Origin: Clostridiales bacterium
GTDB taxonomy: Bacteria > Bacillota > Clostridia > Lachnospirales > WQUN01
Direction: 5' to 3'
NCBI GenBank assembly: GCA_031287685.1
Contig: JAITSQ010000020.1
Coordinates: 18,760 to 82,759 of the forward strand
Length of the DNA stretch: 64,000 nt
The notes beneath the pieces were generated by a model that worked only from the letters and a program-made list of their open reading frames with translations, did not search any database and was not told the DNA's origin. The translations under genes and the position numbers were made by a program. Shown in pieces: positions 26,393 to 34,104 of this stretch (the first letter of the stretch is position 1; each line of letters starts with the position of its first letter).

Positions 26393-28468
26393 ATGAATCT
26401 GACTAACTTCCGCGGTTTATCCGCCGTAAAAAAATGCATACTGGGCGTTCTGGTCATAGGCATAGTGGCCGTAATAGTAATCCCCCCGTCGCCCGCGGCA
26501 ATGGACTTCTTGCTTATGGTGAGTATGTTTATCGGGATAATAATCCTGCTTAACGCCATATACTCCGAAAAGCCGACGGATATGTCTCTTTTTCCGACGA
26601 TTCTGCTTATAAGCACGCTCTACCGCCTTGTTCTCAACATCTCCTCTACTCGCCTTATCCTCAGCACGGGCAACGCGGGGGAGGTTATCCGCACTTTCGG
26701 GGAGTTCGTGGCGGGCGGCAATATGGTTGTCGGGGGCATTGTCTTCATTATAATAGTAATCGTCAACCTCATGGTCATAACGAAGGGGTCGACCCGCGTT
26801 TCGGAGGTCACCGCGCGTTTCACGCTTGACGCTATGCCCGGAAAGCAGATGGCTATAGACGCGGACTTAAACACCGGCCTTATCGACGAGGCGGAGGCCA
26901 AGGCCCGCCGCGCCCAGATTCAGAACGAGGCTAATTTTTACGGCGCTATGGACGGCGCCTCAAAATTCGTTTCGGGCGACGCTATAGCCGGCATCGTCAT
27001 TACCTTCGTCAACCTGCTCGGAGGGATTGTCCTTGGCGCTACGGGCATAGCCACGGGAACCCCGCTGCCCCTGGCGGAGGCCGCGCGCCTCTACACCCTT
27101 ATGACCATAGGGGACGGCTTGGTCAGCCAGATTCCGGCCATACTCATCTCCGTGGCCACCGGCATACTTGTGACAAAAGCCAACGCCAACCCGGATGAGG
27201 ACGTCACGACCGAGCTTTCCCGCCAGCTTTTCGGAAAGACGCTCGTGCTTTATATCGCCGGACCCGTGCTCATAGTCTTCGGCGTTTTTACGGCTCTGCC
27301 CAAGGTTCTGTTCATCTCGGCCGGGCTTGTTGTGCTGGCTTACGCGAATTTCGCCGACCGGCGCCAAAAAATCGCGGCTATAGAGACCGACATCACCCAC
27401 GAGGACTCTGAAGTGTCCGAAATCCGCCGCCCGGAGAACGTCATCTCCTTGCTCAGCGTAGACCCGATTCTGCTTATCTTCGGCTATGGCTTAATCCCGC
27501 TTGTGGACGCGGCCCAGGGCGGAGACCTTCTTGACCGCGTGGTTATGATTCGCCGCCAGATAGCGCTGGAGCTTGGCGCGGTCGTGCCGATAATCCGCCT
27601 GCGCGACGACATAAAGCTCGCTCCAAACGAGTACCGTATACTCATCAAGGGCGTGGAGGTGGCCGGCGGGGATATTATGTTCGACCATTATATGGCGATG
27701 AACCCCGGCTATGTCGAGGATGAAATAGAGGGTATAGAAACCGTCGAGCCGTATCTTGGGCTTCCCGCGCTGTGGATTTCCGAATCTCAGCGGGAGCGCG
27801 CGGAGACGCTGGGCTATACCGTCGTCGATCCGCCCGCGATTATAGCCACGCACCTGACGGAGGTTGTGCGGAGCCACCTGCACGAGCTGCTCAGCCGCCA
27901 GGACACCCAGTCGCTCGTAAGCAACGTAAAGGACGCGAACAGCGTGCTCATAGACGAGCTTATACCGAAGCTCATGTCCATCGGAGACGTGCAGAAGGTT
28001 CTTGCCAACCTCCTGCGCGAGGGTATCTCAATCCGCGACCTTGTGACGATTCTGGAGACTCTGGCGGACTACGCTCATGTAACGCGGGACACAGACATGC
28101 TCACGGAATACGTCCGCCAGGCCCTGCGCCGCTCGCTCTCCAAGCAATACTTCGAGCACGGCTCAAACACCGTCATAACCCTTGACCCCGACCTTGAGCA
28201 GCGCATAATGAGCAGCGTCCAGCAGACGGAGCAAGGCTCTTTCCTGGCGCTTGACCCTGGCGTGACGCAAAAGATTTTCAACAACCTTAACGCCGAGGTC
28301 AGCAAGCTGACTTCAATGGGGCTTCAGCCCATAATACTCACCTCCCCCATTGTGCGCGTGTATTTCAAGCGCCTTGTGGAGCAGGTGGCTCCGGATTTAA
28401 TCGTGCTTTCGTATAATGAAATAGATTCGTCCGTCGAGGTGCAGTCGATAGGCGTGGTTTCGGCTTAA
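26393..28468 (+). CDS. flhA: Flagellar biosynthesis protein FlhA
   Basis: A 691-residue core component of the flagellar type III export gate. The first 330 residues hold about eight membrane helices with the conserved cytoplasmic loop (VTARFTLDAMPGKQMAIDADL, then GLIDEAEAKARR), and the rest is the cytoplasmic ring domain (SVDPILLIFGYGLIPLVD) that docks chaperone-substrate complexes. The length is standard. The start has GGGAGA and its own promoter. It opens a plus-strand run flhA-flhF-flhG-PilZ-cheC-cheD; flhB and the other gate genes must lie elsewhere, since the gene to the left is divergent RNase Z. Confidence 0.97.
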   Translation: MNLTNFRGLSAVKKCILGVLVIGIVAVIVIPPSPAAMDFLLMVSMFIGIIILLNAIYSEKPTDMSLFPTILLISTLYRLVLNISSTRLILSTGNAGEVIRTFGEFVAGGNMVVGGIVFIIIVIVNLMVITKGSTRVSEVTARFTLDAMPGKQMAIDADLNTGLIDEAEAKARRAQIQNEANFYGAMDGASKFVSGDAIAGIVITFVNLLGGIVLGATGIATGTPLPLAEAARLYTLMTIGDGLVSQIPAILISVATGILVTKANANPDEDVTTELSRQLFGKTLVLYIAGPVLIVFGVFTALPKVLFISAGLVVLAYANFADRRQKIAAIETDITHEDSEVSEIRRPENVISLLSVDPILLIFGYGLIPLVDAAQGGDLLDRVVMIRRQIALELGAVVPIIRLRDDIKLAPNEYRILIKGVEVAGGDIMFDHYMAMNPGYVEDEIEGIETVEPYLGLPALWISESQRERAETLGYTVVDPPAIIATHLTEVVRSHLHELLSRQDTQSLVSNVKDANSVLIDELIPKLMSIGDVQKVLANLLREGISIRDLVTILETLADYAHVTRDTDMLTEYVRQALRRSLSKQYFEHGSNTVITLDPDLEQRIMSSVQQTEQGSFLALDPGVTQKIFNNLNAEVSKLTSMGLQPIILTSPIVRVYFKRLVEQVAPDLIVLSYNEIDSSVEVQSIGVVSA

Positions 28469-28500
28469 TCTCCGAGCGGAGCCGTAAGGAGTTTTCTTTC

Positions 28501-29697
28501 GTGAAAATCAAAAAATTCACAGCCCCGACGGAAGCCGAGGCTATCGCGGCCGTCAGGGCGGATCTTGGCGAAGCGGCGCTTATCCTTAATATAAAAACCT
28601 CGCCTCCGCAGGGTTTTCTGGCGTTTCTGCGCCGCCCGTCGGTCGAGCTTACCGCCGCGTATGAGGAAAACGCCGGCGAAGCGGTTCGCCCCGCCTTAAA
28701 GACGCTCCCGCCAGCCGCGCCCATTATACCCGTTATAAAGGAAGAAACGGACGCTTCCCTTGAAAAAGACAAGTCGGTTACTCTCGCCCAAATGAGGATA
28801 AGCCTGCTTGAGCGGGAGCTTGAGGATAAGGAGGCCATGCTTCAAAAAGCCGCTTCTATGCTCTCCGTATCGGCCTTTTCGGGCCAGGGGGCCAAAATTT
28901 ACGATAACCGTATGGTGCAGGTATTTTATGACGCGCTCACGGAGCAGGGCGTGGCCAAGGAAATCGCCTCCGAAGTGCTTCGGGAGGTAAGCGGCGCGCC
29001 GGCCGAATCCACCGACCTGAGCCTTATAGTAAAGGTAGTTTACGGCTCCATAATAAATATATTGGGGAAAAGCTCCCCTATCTCTCCGGGCGGCGGCACG
29101 ACGGCTTTTTTCCTCGGCCCCACCGGCGTGGGCAAAACGACCACAATAGCGAAGCTCTCCTCCGGGCTTATTCTGAACGCGCGCGCGCGGCTCGGCCTTA
29201 TAACCGCCGATACCTACCGCATCGCCGCTGTGGAGCAGCTCAAGGTCTACGCCGAGATTCTGGGTATAGACCTCGGCATTGCCTACGAGGAGTCGGATTT
29301 GGCCGAACTTCTTTCAAAAATGCGGAGTTTTTCCGATATAATACTTATAGACACGGCGGGCCGCTCCCACAAAAATAAAGACGCTATGCTTGATTTGGAA
29401 AAACTTCTGTCCGCCGCGCCGGAAGCCGACAAATACCTTGTTTTGAGCCTCACCACAAAATATGAGGACTTGGTTGAAATAGCCCGGAGCTACTCCGAAA
29501 TAACGGAATACAAGATTATCTTCACAAAAGCCGACGAAACCGAACAGCTCGGCGGCATCCTCAACGTGTGCTGGCTCACGGGCAGAAAAGTCTCATATAT
29601 AACTGATGGTCAGAACGTTCCGGACGACATTCGCTTGCTTTCCCCTGAGGAAACGGCAAAAACGCTGCTCGGTTTAGGGGGTCTGCGAAATGATTGA
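28501..29697 (+). CDS. flhF: Flagellar biosynthesis regulator FlhF (SRP-type GTPase)
   Basis: A 398-residue SRP-like GTPase. It starts with GTG after AAGGAG and has the B domain (KIKKFTAPTEAEAIAAVRADLG), a variable linker, the N domain and the G domain with GPTGVGKTTTIAKL, DTYRIAAVEQL, LIDTAGRSH and FTKADET. FlhF controls where and how many flagella are built; its GTPase is stimulated by FlhG, encoded immediately downstream with an 8-base overlap. Confidence 0.96.
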   Translation: MKIKKFTAPTEAEAIAAVRADLGEAALILNIKTSPPQGFLAFLRRPSVELTAAYEENAGEAVRPALKTLPPAAPIIPVIKEETDASLEKDKSVTLAQMRISLLERELEDKEAMLQKAASMLSVSAFSGQGAKIYDNRMVQVFYDALTEQGVAKEIASEVLREVSGAPAESTDLSLIVKVVYGSIINILGKSSPISPGGGTTAFFLGPTGVGKTTTIAKLSSGLILNARARLGLITADTYRIAAVEQLKVYAEILGIDLGIAYEESDLAELLSKMRSFSDIILIDTAGRSHKNKDAMLDLEKLLSAAPEADKYLVLSLTTKYEDLVEIARSYSEITEYKIIFTKADETEQLGGILNVCWLTGRKVSYITDGQNVPDDIRLLSPEETAKTLLGLGGLRND

Positions 29698-30631
29698 CCA
29701 AGCGGAGAACCTGCGAAGCATAATGCGCGCGAAACAAGGAAGCGGCGAGCCGCCCGTAACGCCCGAGCCGCTCATATCCGTGTACGAGCCCGCCGCGGAA
29801 AGCGAGCCGGCCCCAAAACCGGCCCTCACCTCCCGCCTCATCACCGTGACCAGCGGCAAAGGCGGCGTGGGGAAGACTAATTTTACTATAAACCTGGCCC
29901 TTTCGCTTGCCAAAACCGGCAAACGCGTCATAGTAATGGACGCGGACTTCGGCTTGGCCAACATTGAGGTGCTCCTTGGGATAATCCCGAAATACAGCCT
30001 CGCGGACGTGTTGTCGGGGCGGCGGGAGGTGGCGGAGGCGATAACCGAAGGCCCGCTCGGCGTCAAGTTTCTCTCCGGCGGCTCCGGCCTGCGGGAGATG
30101 GCCAATATCACCGGCGGGCAAATCGCCGGGGTTATAGACCGCTTCGCCTACCTTGACTCGATTTCCGACGTTATCCTGATAGATACGGGCGCGGGCATAA
30201 CCGATTCGGTCATAAATTTTATAAAGGCTTCGGGCGAATCTATTATAATCACCACGCCTGAGCCGACCTCAATAACCGACGCTTACGCCGTAATAAAGGC
30301 CTCCCGTGAAGAATCGGACACGCTGCCGTCAATGAAGCTCGTGGTCAACCGCGTGGACGACCCCTCCGAAGGGGAGGAGGTCTTCGCCAAGCTCTCTAAG
30401 GTATCGAAACGCTTTCTTAACATCGACCTTATAAGCCTTGGCTCAATACCCTACGACTCGAACCTCGTCCGGGCGGTGAAGCGGCAGCAGCCAGTTATAA
30501 TAAGCTATCCGGACACGGCCGCGTCAAAAGCCATAACGCATATAACAAACCGGCTTTTCGACGTTTCGCTCAGCGGGGAGCCGCGCGGGATAATGGGCTT
30601 TATGACGCGCTTCGTGCGGGTATTTAAGTAA
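29690..30631 (+). CDS. flhG: Flagellar number regulator FlhG (MinD-like ATPase)
   Basis: A 313-residue MinD/ParA family ATPase. The N-terminal amphipathic start (MIDQAENLRSIM) is the part that stimulates FlhF, and is followed by a variable linker and the deviant Walker A SGKGGVGKTN, then VMDADFGLANI and LIDTGAGI. The C-terminus lacks a strong MinD membrane helix but ends in hydrophobic, basic residues. It overlaps flhF by 8 bases. Its start matches the flagellar rather than the division member of the family. Confidence 0.94.
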   Translation: MIDQAENLRSIMRAKQGSGEPPVTPEPLISVYEPAAESEPAPKPALTSRLITVTSGKGGVGKTNFTINLALSLAKTGKRVIVMDADFGLANIEVLLGIIPKYSLADVLSGRREVAEAITEGPLGVKFLSGGSGLREMANITGGQIAGVIDRFAYLDSISDVILIDTGAGITDSVINFIKASGESIIITTPEPTSITDAYAVIKASREESDTLPSMKLVVNRVDDPSEGEEVFAKLSKVSKRFLNIDLISLGSIPYDSNLVRAVKRQQPVIISYPDTAASKAITHITNRLFDVSLSGEPRGIMGFMTRFVRVFK

Positions 30632-30640
30632 ACCAGGCCA

Positions 30641-30648
30641 GCCGATAT
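30641..30648 (+). promoter_or_regulatory. Possible SigD (sigma-28) -10 box before the PilZ gene
   Basis: GCCGATAT is an exact match to the flagellar sigma -10 box, 41 bases before the PilZ gene. The -35 part (TAAA at about 15 bases) is not well matched; TTAA lies 13 bases upstream. Confidence 0.3.
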
Positions 30649-30688
30649 ACTAAAACAGAAACGCACTCTTTTGGGGAGATGAATTTTT

Positions 30689-31411
30689 ATGCTACTTGAA
30701 AAGGTCAAAATCGGAGACAGGCTCGAAATACGCCTTGCCCGTGATAAAAACTCAAGAAACTGCCATCCGAGCCAGGTGGAAAACCTCCTGCCCGACGGGC
30801 AGGTCGTCGTGGGTGCGCCCATATCTTACGGAGAGATAATAAAGCTCCCAAAATTTGAGCGTTATTCGCTCGTGTTTTTTACCGAAAAAGGTATGATTCG
30901 ATTCGATGCTTCGTTCGTCCAATATGTCAAAGAGGACGGCTTTTATTTCGTCGTGTTTAACCTTGAGTCCGCCGGGGAGCGCATACAGCGCCGGGAATTT
31001 TTCCGTTTTGAGTGTACGCTGCCCTTCCGCTTCGGCGCTATAAACAGCCTTGAGTATGACCAGTGGGAGCTTCTTACGGACGAGGCGCGCCTCGGCAAGC
31101 TCAAAGGCTTCCGCGCGAACGCCAAATATGAGGGCCTTATCCGCGATATAGGCGGAGGCGGCGTCCGTTTCGTCAGCAACGACGAGCTTGACGAAATAGA
31201 CCTTACGGCCTCCGTAATCCCCCTAAACGACGACCTGCTCCTGGCGGTGGGAAAACTTCTCGCGAAGCAGACACTGCAGAAAAACTCGTACAAATATCAA
31301 TACCGGATTCAGTTCACCGGAGTCACTCCCAAGGAGCAAGAGCGCATAATTCAGTTTATTTTCATGGAGCAGCGAAGGCTCCTCAAACAGGGCAAAATAG
31401 GCAATAAATAG
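30689..31411 (+). CDS. PilZ-domain flagellar brake protein (YcgR type)
   Basis: A 240-residue protein with an N-terminal YcgR/PilZN beta domain (about 1-100) and a C-terminal PilZ domain. The cyclic di-GMP contacts are visible: the basic RRxxxR stretch in IQRREFFRFE and the DIGGGGVRF turn (consensus D/NxSxxG). On binding cyclic di-GMP such proteins slow the flagellar motor. The place between flhG and cheC is common in Clostridia. It complements the HD-GYP phosphodiesterase at 15.9-17.0 kb, which would lower the signal. Confidence 0.9.
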   Translation: MLLEKVKIGDRLEIRLARDKNSRNCHPSQVENLLPDGQVVVGAPISYGEIIKLPKFERYSLVFFTEKGMIRFDASFVQYVKEDGFYFVVFNLESAGERIQRREFFRFECTLPFRFGAINSLEYDQWELLTDEARLGKLKGFRANAKYEGLIRDIGGGGVRFVSNDELDEIDLTASVIPLNDDLLLAVGKLLAKQTLQKNSYKYQYRIQFTGVTPKEQERIIQFIFMEQRRLLKQGKIGNK

Positions 31412-31463
31412 CCATACGCCATCGAAGCTTCAAAGCGGCTTTAACCCCAGGAGGTCATCTAAA

Positions 31464-32075
31464 ATGGAATTATTTACGCTAAGCGACGTTCATTACGAAA
31501 TAATGCGGGAGATTGGCAATATAGGCTGCGGCCACGCGGTTTCGGCTCTTTCAAAAATGCTTAATAAAAAAGTCGGGATGAAAGTGCCCCAGGTGAAGCT
31601 GCTTGAGTTCGGCAACGTGGCGGGCTTTGTCGGCGGGCCGGAAAACACCATTATATCTATATTTATCGGCATTTCCGGTGAAATCAACGGTATGATTTTA
31701 TTTCTGACGGAGCAGCCCTCAGCCCGGGTCCTCGTGAATATGGTTTTCGGCACGCCCAAAAACACCGAGCTGTCTTTCTCCGAAATGGAGCTTTCGGCCA
31801 TTCAGGAAATCGGCAACATTATGTGCAGCTCTTACCTGAGTTCGTTCGCCTCTCTTATATCGAAGTCAATATCGCAGTCCGTCCCCGATATGTCCATAGA
31901 TATGGCCGGGGCCATACTCTCCGTACCCGCCATAGAATTCGGTAAAATCGCGGAGCACGTGCTTTTCATAGAGTCCGTCTTTTCAACCGAGACGGACAAC
32001 GTCTCCGGCTACTTCGTCCTTGTTCCGGACTTGCCGTCGTTCAAAAAGATTATGTCAGCGCTGGGGGTTGATTGA
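31464..32075 (+). CDS. cheC: Chemotaxis phosphatase CheC
   Basis: A 203-residue CheC/CheX/FliY fold protein with both active-site helices: EIGNIGCGHAVSALSKML near residue 15 and EIGNIMCSSYLSSF near residue 115, each with the Glu and Asn needed for CheY-phosphate hydrolysis. CheC also binds CheD and withholds it from the receptors, linking CheY-P level to adaptation. A strong AGGAGG precedes it, and cheD starts on the next base after its stop. Confidence 0.96.
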   Translation: MELFTLSDVHYEIMREIGNIGCGHAVSALSKMLNKKVGMKVPQVKLLEFGNVAGFVGGPENTIISIFIGISGEINGMILFLTEQPSARVLVNMVFGTPKNTELSFSEMELSAIQEIGNIMCSSYLSSFASLISKSISQSVPDMSIDMAGAILSVPAIEFGKIAEHVLFIESVFSTETDNVSGYFVLVPDLPSFKKIMSALGVD

Positions 32076-32558
32076 GTGACCATTATCGTAGGTATGGCAG
32101 ACCTTAAAGTTACGAAAGAACCATCGAGCATGCTCACCACCCTGGGCTTAGGCTCCTGCGTCGGCATCGCTCTTTACGACGCCCAGTCGAAGGTCGCCGG
32201 GCTGGCCCACATTATGCTCCCCGACAGCACGCAGATTCAAAACAACAAGAACATCGCCAAATTCGCGGACACCGCGCTCAAAAAGATGATTTCCGATATG
32301 CTGCTGCTCGGCGCCAATAAATCCCTGCTTAAGGCGAAAATCGCGGGCGGGGCGCAGATGTTCGCTTTTGAGTCCCTTAATCCGGGAATGAGAATCGGCG
32401 AGCGCAATATAGAGGCGGTGCGGCGTCAGCTGAAGCTCTACAATATTCCCATACTCGGGCAGGACGTCGGGCTTAACTACGGGCGCACCGTCGAGCTTTA
32501 TGTAAACGACGGCAGTTTCCTCATAAAGACCATAGGGCACGGCAACAAGACTGTGTGA
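32076..32558 (+). CDS. cheD: Chemoreceptor glutamine deamidase CheD (copy 1)
   Basis: A 160-residue protein starting with GTG directly after the cheC stop. The catalytic cysteine is Cys28 (GLGSCVGIALYD), the histidine His45 (GLAHIMLPDS) and a threonine lies at 21-22. CheD deamidates receptor glutamines and activates CheC. A diverged second copy lies 0.4 kb downstream. A family 1 repeat element begins with the first base after the TGA. Confidence 0.95.
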   Translation: MTIIVGMADLKVTKEPSSMLTTLGLGSCVGIALYDAQSKVAGLAHIMLPDSTQIQNNKNIAKFADTALKKMISDMLLLGANKSLLKAKIAGGAQMFAFESLNPGMRIGERNIEAVRRQLKLYNIPILGQDVGLNYGRTVELYVNDGSFLIKTIGHGNKTV

Positions 32559-32589
32559 TATAGCAATTCCATGTTTGATTGGCGTTCTT

Positions 32590-32641
32590 CAAGAAGGGGG
32601 CTTTTTCGCGGGGCAGTAACCGTGAAAAAACACCGAGCAAG
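32590..32641 (+). repeat. Hairpin cassette A1 within copy A
   Basis: CAAGAAGGGGGCTTTTTCGCGG, loop, CCGTGAAAAAACACCGAGCAA. Copy B lacks this cassette at the same point, joining ..GGCGTT.TT directly to the next CAAGGAGG, so copy B acts as an empty site. Confidence 0.75.
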
Positions 32642-32655
32642 CCGAAAATCGCGGG

Positions 32656-32872
32656 CAAGGAGGTGGCTTTTTCGGCAGGCCAACACGGCCGCCCGGTTTT
32701 AACCCGGAGACGCGTTTAGGTTTTGTGCGGCTTCAAGCACAAAACCTGCGTCGAAGGGTTTTTAACCCGAAGGCGTGTTTAGTGTTCGCGCGGCTTTAGG
32801 CGCGAACACTGCGCCGGAGGGCCAGCAAGCAGAGCTTGCGAGAGGGCATTAGTGCCGAAAAAACACCGGCTC
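32656..32872 (+). repeat. Hairpin cassette A2 with nested loop insert
   Basis: The arms are CAAGGAGGTGGCTTTTTCGGCA and GTGCCGAAAAAACACCGGCTC. Between them lies an insert of about 170 bases with the two tandem hairpin units and a further hairpin (GCAAG/CTTGC). The family 2 copy at 55.2 kb has the same arms without the insert. Confidence 0.75.
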
Positions 32873-32965
32873 AAACGCGTTTTCGGCGCGGAAGAACGCC
32901 AACATCAAACGGAATTGCTATATAACTTAACTTACGCTCAGTCGCGGCGGATAGGGGCGGTCACT

Positions 32966-33445
32966 GTGAAAATCACCGTGGAGATAGCGGATTTCAAGGT
33001 CACTAAAGACTCGGACAGCGTAATCACGACGCTGAACCTCGGCTCCTGCGTCGGCATAGCCCTCTATGACCCGAACAGGAAAATAGCGGGCCTGGCTCAT
33101 ATTATGCTCCCCGACAGCACAAACGCGCTTGACAACTCAAACCCGGCCAAATTCGCCGACTCGGCGCTGGCGCTTATGCTTCAGGAAATGACGAAGCTCG
33201 GAGCGAACAAGGCCGCCCTTCAGGCGAAAATCGCGGGCGGGGCGCAGATGTTCTTTTCGCCCGCCGGCCCGGCTTCGCGAATCGGCCAGCGCAACGCTGA
33301 CACGACGAGCCGCCTGCTCCGGCTCTACGGCATACCCATACTCGGGCAGGACGTCGGGCTTAACTACGCGCGTACCGTCGAGCTTTACTCAAAAGACGGC
33401 TCGGTGGTCATAAAAACCGCCGGCCGCGCAGACAAGGCCATTTAA
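32966..33445 (+). CDS. cheD: Chemoreceptor glutamine deamidase CheD (copy 2)
   Basis: A 160-residue paralogue of the upstream CheD with the same catalytic set (Cys28 in NLGSCVGIALYD, His45 in GLAHIMLPDS, Thr21/22). The GTG at 32966 is chosen because it aligns exactly with the start of copy 1 and has AGGGG about 9 bases upstream; an ATG 114 bases earlier would read through repeat copy A. The copies are clearly diverged in the middle (KMISDMLLLGANKS against LMLQEMTKLGANKA), so the duplication is not recent or selection has acted. It is enclosed by two direct copies of the same repeat element. Confidence 0.92.
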   Translation: MKITVEIADFKVTKDSDSVITTLNLGSCVGIALYDPNRKIAGLAHIMLPDSTNALDNSNPAKFADSALALMLQEMTKLGANKAALQAKIAGGAQMFFSPAGPASRIGQRNADTTSRLLRLYGIPILGQDVGLNYARTVELYSKDGSVVIKTAGRADKAI

Positions 33446-33738
33446 GGCAATTCCATGTTTGATTGGCGTTGTTCAAGGAGGTGGCTTTTTCGGCAGGCCA
33501 ACACGGCCGCCCGGTTTTAACCCGGAGACGCGTTTAGTGTTCGCGCGGCTTTAGGCGCGAATACTGCGTCGGAGGGTTTTTAACCCGAAGGCGTGTTTAG
33601 CGTTCGCGCGGCTTTAGGCGCGAACACTGCGTCGGAGGGCCGGCAAGCAGAGCTTGCGAGAGGGCATTAGTGCCGAAAAAACACCGGCTCCAACGCGTTT
33701 TCGGCGCGAAAGAACACCAATTAAACGGAATTGCTATA
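33446..33738. repeat. MITE-like element, family 1 (copy B), after cheD copy 2
   Basis: A direct repeat of copy A, 293 bases, beginning directly after the TAA of cheD copy 2 (left tip altered to GGCAATTCC) and ending GGAATTGCTATA. It lacks cassette A1. Its first tandem unit carries the stem GTGTTCGCGC/GCGCGAATAC where copy A has GGTTTTGTGC/GCACAAAACC. The arms of its cassette span 33474-33690. Confidence 0.85.
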
Positions 33739-33765
33739 GCGAAATAAAAAAGAGGTGCGTTAAAG

Positions 33766-34086
33766 TTGCTTGATTATATTCATCTTTTCATATGCATAAT
33801 AGCTTCCATAGCTTATATGGTGGTGGGGCTGCTCTGCGGGCACGGCTTTATCCCTATGATAAAGAACCTGATTTTTGTGATGATAGCTTCATATATAGCG
33901 GGGCAGATTGTCCGGGCCTACCTCAAGAAAAACGTGTTTTACGAGGAGTCTTCCCCGGAAATCACCGAAGACTTGGTGTCCGAAGAGGACTCCGAAGCCG
34001 GGGAGGCCCCGGAGGGTTTTGACGAAGCCTCCCTTGGGGAGAATCTCCCGATAGAATCTCAGCTTGGCGAAATCGAACAACCCTAA
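33766..34086 (+). CDS. Small two-helix membrane protein in the flagellar operon
   Basis: A 106-residue protein, not a recognised family. The TTG start has AGAGGTG upstream. Two hydrophobic helices (about 5-25 and 30-50) are followed by a short basic stretch and a strongly acidic, probably disordered tail (EESSPEITEDLVSEEDSE..). It lies between repeat copy B and fliA with an 18-base gap to the latter, so it is probably co-transcribed with fliA. A motility role is only suggested by place. Confidence 0.6.
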   Translation: MLDYIHLFICIIASIAYMVVGLLCGHGFIPMIKNLIFVMIASYIAGQIVRAYLKKNVFYEESSPEITEDLVSEEDSEAGEAPEGFDEASLGENLPIESQLGEIEQP

Positions 34087-34104
34087 AAATCCAGGAGGGA
34101 TTGC

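Larger units (their letters stand above)
32559..32922. repeat. MITE-like element, family 1 (copy A), between the two cheD genes
   Basis: A 364-base element with ends TATAGCAATTCC / GGAATTGCTATA and a longer imperfect inverted repeat running to GGCGTTCTTC / GAAGAACGCC. It carries two hairpin cassettes; the second is split by a loop insert with two tandem units of about 60 bases, each holding a hairpin (stems GGTTTTGTGC/GCACAAAACC and GTGTTCGCGC/GCGCGAACAC). It fills most of the gap between cheD copies 1 and 2 and encodes nothing convincing. Confidence 0.85.

Noticed and set aside
31759..31780. Cassette border AAAACACCGAGC inside cheC
   Set aside because: The left border and stem are missing and the residues (PKNTELSF) fit ordinary CheC coding sequence; probably chance.
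32852..32965. N-terminal extension of the second CheD
   Set aside because: It would translate the right half of repeat copy A; the GTG at 32966 aligns with the start of the first CheD and has a ribosome site.
32559..33738. CRISPR array
   Set aside because: Repeats here are long, palindromic and nested, spacers are not of constant length, and no cas gene is present.
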